From the NCBI RefSeq assembly GCF_030272615.1, contig NC_081405.1, positions 573,715,252 to 573,779,251 of the forward strand: a DNA stretch of 64,000 nucleotides. The letters run 5' to 3'. Positions 12,101 through 22,326 of this stretch are shown here, in pieces; the first letter of the stretch is position 1; each line of letters starts with the position of its first letter. A program made the translations under genes and the position numbers. A model generated the notes under the pieces. That model saw only the letters and a list, made by a program, of their open reading frames with translations, was not told the origin of the DNA and made no database searches. Origin of the DNA: Cryptomeria japonica (taxonomy: Eukaryota > Streptophyta > Pinopsida > Cupressales > Cupressaceae).

Positions 12101-15100
12101 TCATTCAATGTCAAATGAGTGTAATTCCAGTCTTGATCCTTGTAACCAATTGGTTACAATCTGATATAACTCCACTAGTGCAAAATTTAGGTTGTTATAG
12201 AATCTCTCACTGTCCTTTGGTGTCGCTTCTGTACTTTGGATTGTATCGGTGAGTATGTGCATTTGTTCTTCTGGTATCTTAAGTCCTGGAACAAGAGCCT
12301 CAGAAATCTCTTTTCTCAAAGAGATGAGGATATCTAGTTTAGGATCTAGTCTACATTTTAGTTCTTTTTCCTTAAACCTTAATCTCTCTTTATCTTTTTC
12401 AAGTTTTTTAATTTTCTCTTCAAAGCCAATAATTTCCTGTTCTACTACCAATATGGAGTCTGATGAACCTATTAAATTATCAGCAATGTCATTGATTTCC
12501 TTTTGAGCTCTGCTGATCTCTTTATCTATATCCCCTGTCAAAATGTTTGTCTTATATGTGTCTCTGTACAATTTCTTGAAGTCCAAAATTATCTTTCCTA
12601 GTGCCGGTAATAATGTATGTATATGTTCCTTACTCTTCTTTACTGTCTCCTCAAGGAATTTTTCCTTTTCTTTATTCATTTTCTCTCTGAAAGTCTCCTC
12701 ATTGATTTGATAAATTGTTAGAAGATTGCTAGTTATGTACTTAGACAATGTGTCTAATTGGCCTAAAGAATCTTTATTCTCTATGTTACACTTGGGTGCA
12801 ATTATCTTCAAAATTGGTATTGGTGTCATCAATTGCCTTATATGCAAGTGCATTGCAATCAATTATTTTCTTAATTGAATCAATAAATACCTATGTTACA
12901 TTGATTGGCCGGAATTATGTTAGTGAAGAATCAAATGATTGACCAACTGTCTTAACAATCTGTAATCCGCCGATGTGAGGAACCTCTTTGCTTATGGTGA
13001 CCTTTGATAGATCAGTTTGAGTTTGTATTTCTACAAGAAAGGGTTTAGTTTTCTCAACTGATGTTGGTGGCACAGTCTCTGTTTGAACCTTTAGCTCATC
13101 CTTCTTCTCTTCTGATTTATCAGTATGTACCTCAGTCTATTTCTCAGAGCTTTCCATTGTCGATTTTTCTGATTGTGACTCTTTGTTTTCTACCAATTTC
13201 TCTGTGTTTACCTCTGAAAAGTCTACAATGGGTATCTCAATAGATTTTTCATTTCTACCAGTTGTCGATTGCTCAGTAGATACATCAATATGTACACTAG
13301 TGGTATTTGCCTTTTCTATATCCAGGGAATCAGTTGCCTGTTCAATTTGTTGTTTAGTCCCAATTTCAATTTATCCAATTGTATCCTCAATATTTGTCTC
13401 AACTGTAGTGTCTTCTACTGGTGGCTCAGTTGCCACATCCCTCTTCTCATTTGATTCCTTATCAACCACAATGTTGACTTCCTGTGTGTCAATATTCATT
13501 GTATACAACACCTCAGAATCAGGATTTGTGTCCTCATGTGTTGTCTCCATACTCTCTGTTGCCAGTGGTGTATCAACATTTTGTGCCAGTGGATTATCTT
13601 AAGGAGGTTGGGGTAAGTTATCTATCACCTTTATACTCGAAGGACCACCTACCTTAGCTTTACCCTTATCTTTGTACTTTTGGTAGACTTTAAAAGTCTT
13701 TGGTCTCTTAAGCTCTTCTTGTTTCCCTTTCTCAACAAAGAATATATCCCACTTGTCTGTAGTTTCTTCTGATATCTCAGTAACTCTGCCAGCCATTAGT
13801 GCTACATGCCAGTGACCAGTTGAAAATACTTTCCTGTTAGCCTCACTTATCAGTTCATCAATTTCTTCTATTGAATTCACTAGGTGAACTGCAAGTAGTT
13901 TCTCTACCTTCATCTTTTTATCCAATTCAATAATTGCTTCTCTCCTTGCTTCGAACCTTCTATACAACTCATTGGGTAAATCATCAACAACCTGAAATCA
14001 AAAATTTCTTGTAGATGTCAAAGTGTAGGATAATAGTGTTTTCTATGCTTTCCTTTTCATCACTCTTAAAAGTATCATACAACATGCTAATGTTTGATAA
14101 GTTACCATTTTCACTTATCTCATTCAAAAGGTTGTCAAGTGGAGGAACAACTTATTTTTATTTTCTTTGGTGTTAACATCTTTGCTAGAGGCCTAACTTC
14201 CTATTGTTTTTGTCTTGTTCTCTGAGGTGTAGGAGTGGGTACCGGTGAAGGTTTCCTTTTCCTTACTACCCTTTTAAACTCTGTCAGTATTTCACTGTCA
14301 GAGGAGGTAGCAACTGGTGAAAGATGTGTTTCTGGTTGTAATCCTTCCAGGTCGCTCTCCTTAATACCAGTTTTATTCAATATGTCTTCCTTGATTGCTT
14401 TAGCCTACCTTGTTCCTTTTCTAACTATTTGTTCAGTTTTCTTTATTCTTTTCTATGACCGAATGTTGCTTTCAATTGTTTCCGCATTTCCAAATACTTT
14501 CTCTGTTCGTTCTTTAGGGGCTTCTAGAAGGGCTTTAGCACAAGTTTCTATTATATTCTATTTAGCCTCATATCCCATCTCTGTAATCCAAATAGTCCTC
14601 GAAACCACTACTTTTATCTAGATTTCATCTTTCTTTATCACAAAGTATATCTCCTTTTGATATTTGTCAACTATAGATTGAGATAGCCTTATCCTAGTTT
14701 TCATTTCAGCCTTTAGTGTTTGAAAATGTTCATTTATGTTCTTTGCTTTGTCATCTCCCATATTGTTTAGCATGTCCAGAAGTTGTTTTCCTACTGGTAT
14801 GTCAAAACCAGAATCCTTTCTACCAATACCGGGTACTTCCTTGGTAATATATAACATCAAACATACAAGTAGGTTGCCAAATCTGAATTTACCTTTCTTA
14901 TCACCTTTGATCTTCCTCAGATTGTCTATCAGTTCATCCTTCAACCATTCGCATATGTCAATCTTTGCATTGTTGTTTACCATGTCATAGGCACTCTTGA
15001 TACATAACCTAGAAACAAAGTTTAATCTGTTAGCATGTGTAACTTTGTATCCAAGAATCATGCCGATGAATCTTACATTGATATCCTTTACATCATTTAC

Positions 15101-15625
15101 TCTGAAGGATCTCTTGTCAAAGGTTACATTAGTTAGGGTCATTACAGTGTCATTTGGAACCTTTTTAGTCTTGTCAGGCCTGCTACCGGTGGAAGGTAAG
15201 CCTATCACAGCCCTAACTGCTTCCTTTGTTATCTTGTGAATGGAATCCAACCAAAAGAATTCCCCATGAACTCTGCTTAACACAATCCTTATAACATCCT
15301 TTGGAAAATCAAGAATACTAAGAATCTCCACAAAACCTAGGGTTTCAACTATCTTATGTTTCGGTTTCACATTCCCATTAACATCATAAATTACTATTCT
15401 ATACATGTTCATAATCTCTTCAGCTCCTATTTCTTCAATATGACAATGTATGTAAATTCTAGGATCCCTAGCATAAGCAACTCCTTTGGGTATTTTTGAA
15501 AAATATCCTAGGGTATCATCTTTCTTTGCAATTTCACGAATAATTTTAAATACGGGTCTACAGACCTTAACAACTTCAATTACAGTAGGGTTTGTAATCA
15601 ATTCAGGTGTAGAGGAGGAATCCAT
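12101..15625 (-). pseudogene. Accessory ORF of the Copia-type element (N-terminal globular module, charged middle, coiled coil), interrupted
   Basis: The first part (14618-15625, 335 aa) is a globular protein with KITKEAVRAVIGLPSTGSRP at about residues 132-151, a signature like that in 'putative plant transposon protein' families and in the LINE 3' ORFs of this window. After a stop at 14618 the same protein continues in pieces: a Lys/Glu-rich segment, 13599-13967 (122 aa, including HWHVALMAGRVTEISEETTDKW), an acidic Ser/Thr/Glu-rich region to about 12960, and a C-terminal 12101-12862 (253 aa) rich in coiled-coil heptads (KEKFLEETVKKSKEH, KIKKLEKDKERLRFKEKELK). Joined, it would be about 1,150 residues. 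There is no polymerase motif. Role unknown; the tail suggests multimerisation. Several stops make it non-functional here. Confidence 0.7.
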
Positions 15626-15927
15626 TGATATAAATACCTTAATCTGCCTTTAGGTATGAGTGCTTGAATGATTTGCTTCATTTCTCACTATGGACACCTT
15701 CACTCGGGATTTCATGCTCTTAGGAAATTTGAATGCTCGATGAATGAAAAAGAGCCAAAACACTTGCTTTATAATGTCATTTCCTTCAACTACCATATTA
15801 AATGCTTGTCGGTTAAGTGAAACTTAACACATCTGCCAGTAAAGAAGTATTTCAACTTCTCACCATCAACCAAGGGTAAATTGGCATGTTTTTCAATTTG
15901 TTGCCATACCCCCAAAAAGGTTTCTTT

Positions 15928-17040
15928 TCAGTTAGATGAAGAATCTTCTATCGGTGGAGTGATACTATGTTCTACCGGTGAAGGAATAGCTTCATTAACA
16001 TTCATATCTGACTTTCTAATCCATTGTTTTGAAAATTCTTCCTTTACTTCTTCAACCTTCTCTTTACCTTCCAAACTAGGTCCTTTGTTATTTGTCGATG
16101 ATCCCTTACTTCTACAAAATTTTGCAATATGTCCAATCATTTTACAAGCATAACAAGTCACATTGTTTTTCTGAATAGCTTTTCCATATCCTATGCCAAT
16201 ATGTGTTCTGCATTGATTAGTTAAGTGTCCAAATATTCCACAAACATAACATCTTGCATTCATTCTGCAGTTTTCTGAATTATGCCCAACTTTGTTGCAT
16301 TTAGCACATTGACCAATGGGTGCATTGGTGTTCTGATAGTTTCTAGATCTGCATTGATTTGCTCTATGACCATACTTGTTATAGTTAAAGCATTTCCCAT
16401 TAATTTTGTAGGCATTAGGTTGTCCTACTAGTTTATTGTGATCATGATTGTTTGCAGTACCAGAGCTTTCACCAACTTCAAAGCCAAGGCCATTAGTATC
16501 TCCATTAGGTTTCTGATTTTTCAACATGTCATCAAGTTCCTCTAAACTTTTCTTGAATTTCTCCTTGTGTTGATTTGCAGTAGCCAACTCATTTTCTAAG
16601 AAATCTTTCTGTCTCATGAGTTCAGTTTTATCATGCTCCAAGTGAATTATATACGTCTTCAACATATCATTTTCATGACTGAGTCTTAGATTTTCATTTC
16701 TAGCATCATTGATTTTCCTAGCCAAGTCATCTTCATTCTTCTTTCGGTCTTCAATGTCTTTACAAAACCTCATAGTCATATCTTGTATTTCATTCCTCAA
16801 GGCCATGTTTTCCTGCTTCATCTTGCTTACAAGATCATTAAGAGTTTCTTTTTCATCATCATCACTCTGTATCTTCTCATGAAGTTCTCTTCTTTTGTTC
16901 CTAGCAATAGCGAGATTTTCCTTAAGTCCTTGAATGATTTCCTGTGCAGCCTTTAGATCATCTTCAAGTTTCATATTCTTCAACTTTTCTGCATCATAAT
17001 CTGCAAGAGTTGTTTCCAGTTGCTTTCTCAAGTTTTCCAT
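15928..17040 (-). CDS. Gag-like protein, coiled coil plus four zinc knuckles
   Basis: 370 aa, open from ATG to stop, beginning about 57 bases after the primer-binding site. Residues 1-175 are a nearly continuous predicted coiled coil (LxxEN-type heptads). Residues 217-309 carry four CCHC zinc-knuckle units, at about 217-230, 245-258, 264-277 and 296-309. The last three are perfect CX2CX4HX4C. The first has Tyr in place of the second Cys (CFNYNKYGH), so it probably does not bind zinc. The usual Copia Gag N-terminal (UBN2-type) core is missing, which is odd: assembly may rely on the coiled coil. The open frame runs upstream into the LTR, but the Met at 17040 fits the leader. Expected role: RNA binding and particle formation. 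Confidence 0.75.
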   Translation of the reverse strand: MENLRKQLETTLADYDAEKLKNMKLEDDLKAAQEIIQGLKENLAIARNKRRELHEKIQSDDDEKETLNDLVSKMKQENMALRNEIQDMTMRFCKDIEDRKKNEDDLARKINDARNENLRLSHENDMLKTYIIHLEHDKTELMRQKDFLENELATANQHKEKFKKSLEELDDMLKNQKPNGDTNGLGFEVGESSGTANNHDHNKLVGQPNAYKINGKCFNYNKYGHRANQCRSRNYQNTNAPIGQCAKCNKVGHNSENCRMNARCYVCGIFGHLTNQCRTHIGIGYGKAIQKNNVTCYACKMIGHIAKFCRSKGSSTNNKGPSLEGKEKVEEVKEEFSKQWIRKSDMNVNEAIPSPVEHSITPPIEDSSSN

Positions 17041-17096
17041 CTGTGCCAGTGTCAGAATCTTCCTCAAGTTGTTAGGCTTTTGAAAATAGAGGACTA

Positions 17097-17109
17097 GGCT
17101 CTGATACCA
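17097..17109 (-). promoter_or_regulatory. Primer-binding site (initiator Met tRNA)
   Basis: The minus strand reads TGGTATCAGAGCC two bases inside the 5' LTR. This is the standard plant Copia site complementary to the 3' end of initiator tRNA-Met. Confidence 0.9.
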
Positions 17110-17111
17110 AT

Positions 17112-17886
17112 TGTTAGGATTCCCAAAGATACTGAGAGGGGGGGGTGAATCGTTATCTAATCGGTTAATGGATTTTCTAAACTTATTAAATGAATTGCAT
17201 GCCAAAACAGTGTACTGGTAAACAATAAATAATGATGTAAATAAGATCACTAAATACAACATAGAAAGCACATTATAACACAATATTTTTAACGAGGAAA
17301 CCCGGTGTGGGAAAAACCTCGGTTGGATTTGTGACCCACAACATTTGCTCACTGTCCAATAAGTGAATATTACTGATACAATAGGGGCCTGCACATGCAG
17401 GAAGGCCAACTGCCTAAATCTCACTGCTTAAATACAAAAAGGGAAGTCTCAGTGACTTACAAAAATGGATTATGTAAATACAATATCATGTACTGCTTTG
17501 GTTTAGCATCTGCTATGCCAGGTTCAGTACCGGTTTAAGTTCATATAACTTCCATAAACCTTATTCCAAAATCCACCTTAATATTTGCATCTTCCTGTTA
17601 CATTCCTTCACTTTATTTTTCTACTTCTTACAAATGATTTACAAGATCTCATACTTATATGAGTCCTAATACAATTCGCCTTGTCGGCTTACAAAAAGAT
17701 TTTACAATTAAATATAAAATACAATAAACAAAATCCTATCAGCCAGGGTGTCTGTAAACATCTTTGTCGCTGCTGGTGTCTGTGCCTATGCTGGTGTCTT
17801 CCGGTGCCATAGGATTGTAAGGTTTCCATCAATGAAAATACCTTCAATCACCTACAATTTCTCATTGGAGTGTGCATTTTCCAACA
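17112..17886 (-). repeat. 5' LTR of the Copia-type element
   Basis: Starts TGTTAGGATTCCCAAAGATA and ends CATTTTCCAACA on +. It aligns with 11121-11899 along its whole length, with scattered differences and small indels. Confidence 0.88.
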
Positions 17887-17891
17887 ACATT
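17887..17891. repeat. Target-site duplication, right (ACATT)
   Basis: Matches GCATT at 11116-11120 in four of five bases. The PMD reading on either side continues across the pair, which supports this insertion point. Confidence 0.55.
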
Positions 17892-18645
17892 CAAGATAAG
17901 GCCTCCATATCACATTGTCTATATCTTCTATAACTCACCCCCAGTACTCTAGCTTCCAAATCTGTGGCTAGGAAGTGATCATGCTATAAAAATGAACACA
18001 TTCTTGTCTGATCCCTCTAAATCTTAAGTATATAGGCCTAGTCACAACAATATGCTTATACAACCACACGTACAGAAGTGTAACCCCACATCCCAATTTG
18101 TAACCACCGAGGTACACAAACTAAAGCATCTCATGATATAGATGTGCTAATAAATAATGTCCCCATGCAAACCTCCTCGTCTCTATGAGTAGAATCTCCA
18201 GTGTCCACCTCCATCCAATAGCTAAGCCCCATGTAGCCTTGTCTAGACATAGATATCCATTGATGATACTTCCCACCACTACTGCTAACATATGTCCATT
18301 GCTGGCCATCACATTACATCTCTAGATATAGATCTCCAAAGATCCATCTCAATGCATCTATGTCTCCCTCTCGGTCATAGATCACGAGATGCCCATTGAT
18401 CGACACCCATAGTATCCTATAAACATATCTAATGTGAATGACATCTCACCAGTTGGAAAATGAAACATGCATGTCTCAAAGTTCCATATCTCTATAAGAG
18501 CAGTTAGTAGTCTTATGTTTGTCCTGATCTCTGGCATATACATAATGTGTCTCAAACCCATTGCATCAATAGAAACATGATCCTCAACAACCAAATTTGT
18601 TTGTAACTACTGAGTTACAGGAAATCTCTCTATAGACTCTAGTTG
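17892..18645 (-). pseudogene. Plant mobile domain (PMD) protein, N-terminal part
   Basis: The minus-strand frames give, in order: GLRHIMYMPEIRTNIRLLTALIE, WNFETCMFHFPTGEMSFTLDM, then after a frameshift IDGHLVIYDREGDIDALRWIFGD, then TWGLAIGWRWTLEILLIETRRFAWGHYLLAHLYHEM, then VYLGGYKLGCGVTLLYVWLYKHIVVTRP and IWRPYLEC. This is the diagnostic PMD order: 'I..N..L..AL..RW...T.TFH.P.GE.T.TL.D', 'RFAWG...L..LY..L', 'LGG...L..W..EH....RP'. At least three frameshifts or stops are present, so it is a pseudogene. The reading breaks exactly at the Copia-type LTR and resumes at 11115. The gene is antisense to the surrounding Gypsy remnant. Confidence 0.75.
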
Positions 18646-18660
18646 GGACAAGTCCTCCTG

Positions 18661-19734
18661 CAACCAATCAAAATAATCATGTCAATCCTAGTGGTACTCA
18701 TGTTTATCACATAATCCTACTTCTATCCTAGTTCTTATGTTTATCACATGGAGTTGTATCCTATCTTTCTAGAGCACTCGCCAAATTTTATCAATTCGAT
18801 GGCTTATCCTATATTCAACTTAGAAAACCTACCTTTTTTAAGGCACCTGTTGAGTGAATCCTCTCAATGGGTTATCCAGTTGGAAACATATGTTTTGTCA
18901 TAGAATTGCTAATTTTAGTCTATCTTTCAATCTTTCTTCCTAGGTCACCTATTCGAGTGAATCTTCTCAGTAACTTTAAGATAAAGACATGTTTCTGCTA
19001 TGGAAACATGATTTTACCCTACCTATATGCACTTTTGTAGCATAGATGTGCTTTCTTAGCATAGACATGACACTTTTTGTGCATAAATGCACTTTCCTAA
19101 CATAGACATGCCTATTTATCATAGACATGCTGGCATCTATATCTGGATATGGTTACAATCACATAAACACCTTAAGAATCACATAAACACCTTAAGATGA
19201 CCTAGATGAGATAGTTTCACGTAGACATTCCCTAAGCTAACATAGATCTTTTCCTACCCTAAATGTCGCTACTTCATTTTTTTTATCTAGCCTCAAAAGA
19301 ATTAATGGAAGCAATAAATGTAAGAATGTAAAATGTGAGATTGTAGTACTTATCGGCTCACCCATGTCGTCGAGTCTCTGATATCTATAGACGCGATCAA
19401 ATTGTGTAGCCTATATGCCATGTCTCCTGCTCTGCTAACTTCTCTCTTCGATCTGAGTGCTTTGTTCTCCCAAGTGATATGGATTTCGATGGGGATGTTT
19501 TTCCTTCCCTCCTACATATACAACCTAACCCTAATCTTTCATGTCAATCTTTTCTTCTTGGGGCAGTCTCTTCCTTGTCAGTCATTTCTAGCCTTTCTTT
19601 CTTATCGAGAGACTGTCTGTGATATTTTCAACAATTTCATCCATCTCTTAAGGGGGCATATCATTCATGTCTTGGGGCAACTTTGTATCAGTTTATCTTA
19701 TCTTCTTTGAGCCAACACGACTGCATTGCCTCAA
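18661..19734. other. Gypsy internal 3' region, no gene
   Basis: AT-rich with loose tandem phrases (TAGACATG variants near 19000-19130; ATCACATAAACACCTTAAGA repeated at about 19155-19198). The open frame at 19402-19710 is a C/T-rich low-information translation. It leads directly into the polypurine tract. Confidence 0.45.
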
Positions 19735-19748
19735 AGAGGGGCAAAATG
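19735..19748 (+). promoter_or_regulatory. Polypurine tract of Gypsy element
   Basis: AAGAGGGGCAAAA immediately before the LTR start TGTAGACACC. It fixes the element's direction as +. Confidence 0.7.
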
Positions 19749-20471
19749 TAGACACCTAAAATTTTCCTATCTAATTAAATAAATATTTAATTTATTTTCT
19801 ATTAATTAAATAAATCTTTATTTATTTAATTAATTCATTTATCCACTTCTAAGCCTTTCCTCATTTAAATAAACACTTTTATTTATTTAAATTGTTATTT
19901 TCCTAAATTAAATAAATATTTAATTTTTTAAATTGGTCCCACTTCCTCTATTAATTAAATTAAATTTTATTTATTTAATTAATTCATTATCTTTTTCCTT
20001 CAATGAAAAATGTCATTTATCTTTTAATTTTCCTCTACCTATGCTCTTACCAGTTTATTATTTCTTCTACCTAACCTTTAATCCTAGCCAACCATTTATC
20101 TTTATACTTCTTAATCTTATCCATCCATTTTCTAGAGTGTCTTCTATATAAGAGGATACTCTCCTTCATTATCAACCCTAATCAATCCAACTAAGCTAAC
20201 TACTACGTCAATCAAGCCTTCAAGCAATCAAACATCACAACCACAATTCATTCTTTGTTGAGCTCTTGTCAACATACATAATCTGAGTGCAAATATACCA
20301 AGCAAGGTCAGTGGAGATAGGAAATGATGGGGATTGAAACCCTACTTGACATGTGAATGGTATTATTGTTTATTTTATCAATTTGTATGATCTTAGGTAT
20401 CTCTATTGGTATTGGTGAATGTTTCATTGTAGGATTTAGATTGTTTGTGGTTGCATCTTTGAGGTCTTACA
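19749..20471 (+). repeat. 3' LTR of Gypsy element
   Basis: It starts TGTAGACACCTAAAATTTTC, has long AT-rich palindromic words (TTAAATAAATATTTAATTTA), a TATA box, and a probable end at GAGGTCTTACA. The right end is chosen as the last TACA before telomere-like sequence begins. No second copy is in the window, so the exact end is uncertain. Confidence 0.65.
20145..20152 (+). promoter_or_regulatory. LTR TATA box
   Basis: TATATAAG inside the LTR, followed by a C/A-rich segment resembling a transcribed leader. Placed about 400 bases into the LTR, as expected for the U3/R boundary. Confidence 0.5.
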
Positions 20472-20499
20472 ATAGATTTGTCATCATCATTTTTTACCA

Positions 20500-22326
20500 T
20501 ATACATAACTTAATTAAACCCTAACCTACACAAAACAAATTTAACCTTAACCTTAAACCAAATTTTACCATAACCTTGAAACAAAATTAAACCATACCCT
20601 AAAACAAATTGAATATTATACCTTACAATATACCAAACTCAACCCCAAGCATAAACCTAACTGAACACTAAACCAAATGAAATCCAAACACTAACAATAA
20701 CACTAAACCAGTTTGATTGCTAACCCTATGTCTAATTAAATACTAAAAAAAAATTGAACACTAACCCTTATTAAACAAGGCTTATTCTTTTAGTCCCAAC
20801 ACTAATTGTAATTTTATATCTATCGTATTAAACCCCACTAAACTAAATTGTACCATAAAAAAAAGAAACCAAATTGAATCATAACCTTAGACACTTAATT
20901 GAACATTAAACCAAATTAAATTGTCGCCCTAGGACTGAAATAAAATTATTCCCTTACCATGAACCTAATTAAATAGTAAGCCAAATTTAAAAATACAAAA
21001 AGCAAACCCTAACCCTCACATTAAACGAAAATCTTAATTTCAAACTATAACCTTTATAAAATACTAACATAAATTGAATCCCAACTCTTATTAAGCCCTA
21101 ATCCTTGAATTAAATCATAAACCTAAATGTAATAAAATACTAAACTAGATTGAAATCTAACGTATGCATCAACACACTACCTACTTTCTCCTTCACTAGG
21201 ACTCAAGTGAAACTTTAGTTCTGATACTAAACCAAATAATACCCTAACCTTAACTTTAAACCAAATGTAACACTAACCTTAACACTAAACCAAATTGAAT
21301 CCTAACCCAAAACCTAATTAACATTAAACTAAATTAAACTTTAAACCTTATTAAAGTTTAATCATAGCCATATCCATAGTTCTATATCTAATCATTATCC
21401 TAAAACTAAACGTAATTGAACCATAACCCTAAACCTCATTGAACACTATACCAAATTGAACTTTTAACTCTTAATAAATTAGGGCTACCTTTAATCCTAA
21501 CTCTAATTATATGTCTTATCCGAACCCTAAAACTAAACAAAATTTAATCATAACCTTAAATTAAACCCTAACCTTAAGAATAAAGAAAAACCCATATTGA
21601 ACCCTAATCTTTATAAAACAACAGTACAAATTAAATATTGGCCCTTATTCAACCTATAACCAAATTGAACCTAAACCTTAAAACTAATTAAACACAAATA
21701 AATTAAGGCCTAAACTCAATCCTCAACCAAATTGAACCCTACCCATAAACATCATTAAGCATTAAACCAACTTAAACCCTCGTCAGCCAAATTTGTTTCT
21801 AACCTTAAACCAAATTGAAGCTTAACCTTAAACCTAATTAAACACTAAACTAAATTATACCCTAACTAAACCAAGTCAAATCCTAACCTTAAAGAAAATC
21901 ATACACTAACTCTTTCACTAAACCTAATCAAGCCCTAACTCTAGATGAAATTAAACCCTAACCATAATAGTAAACTAAAATGAACCATAATCCTTATTAA
22001 ATTAGTGCTACCATTTTAATCCCAACCTTAACTACAATTCTTTATCTAATCTTGACCCTAATAGTAAACCAAATCGAACCCTAATTATACCACTAAACCA
22101 AGTTCAATCCTCATCCTAACCCTAAACCAAAAAAGAATCCTAAGATTAAAAGTATACCAAATTCAACCTTGATTGTTAAACAACCCTTAGTCTAATTGAA
22201 TATTAACTAACTTTTAATTTCAATCCTAAATATCATTGTATACGTACCCTAACACTAAACTAAATTTAACCTTAGCCCTAGATTTAATTGAACCCTAGTC
22301 CTAACCCTAAAGATTAAAAATATTAT
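20500..22326. repeat. Second degenerate telomere-like array
   Basis: CCCTAA/CCTTAA words alternate with the recurring motif AAACCAAATTGAACCCTAA, different from the CATGATGTAAACC spacer of the first array. The C-rich strand is again +. It resumes briefly at 24694-24806 on the far side of a probable solo LTR. Confidence 0.8.

Larger units (their letters stand above)
11121..17886 (-). mobile_element. Complete non-autonomous Copia-type LTR element
   Basis: A 6.77-kb element with both LTRs (TG...CA), a 5-bp duplication with one mismatch, a primer-binding site complementary to initiator Met tRNA and a polypurine tract, all placing it on the minus strand. It encodes a coiled-coil/zinc-knuckle Gag (15928-17040) followed by a long accessory frame (12101-15625). 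I see no protease, integrase, RT or RNase H between the LTRs, so it must depend on an autonomous partner. The LTRs differ at roughly one base in ten in the parts I compared, so it is an old insertion. It sits inside the PMD gene. Confidence 0.85.
7083..20471 (+). mobile_element. Large Ty3/Gypsy remnant with antisense PMD gene (host of nested Copia-type element)
   Basis: The 3' half of a Gypsy element, inferred from features in order on the + strand: the pol C-terminal tail (7987-8223), the long A-rich and 'GAAAACC..GGTGG' 3' non-coding region typical of plant Gypsy elements, a polypurine tract, and a 3' LTR starting TGTAGACACC. Between pol and LTR lies a PMD-protein gene in antisense (about 9990-18645), interrupted by the element at 11121-17886. 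Without that insertion, the pol-to-LTR distance is about 4.8 kb, unusually long and of the kind known for Tat/Ogre-like plant Gypsy elements with extra, sometimes antisense, ORFs. The 5' half and 5' LTR are not seen. That all pieces belong to one element is an inference. Confidence 0.5.

Noticed and set aside
13183-15239. Plus-strand open frames (13183-13602, 14235-14621, 14736-15239)
   Set aside because: Antisense shadows of the accessory ORF of the Copia-type element. The minus strand carries the recognisable protein.
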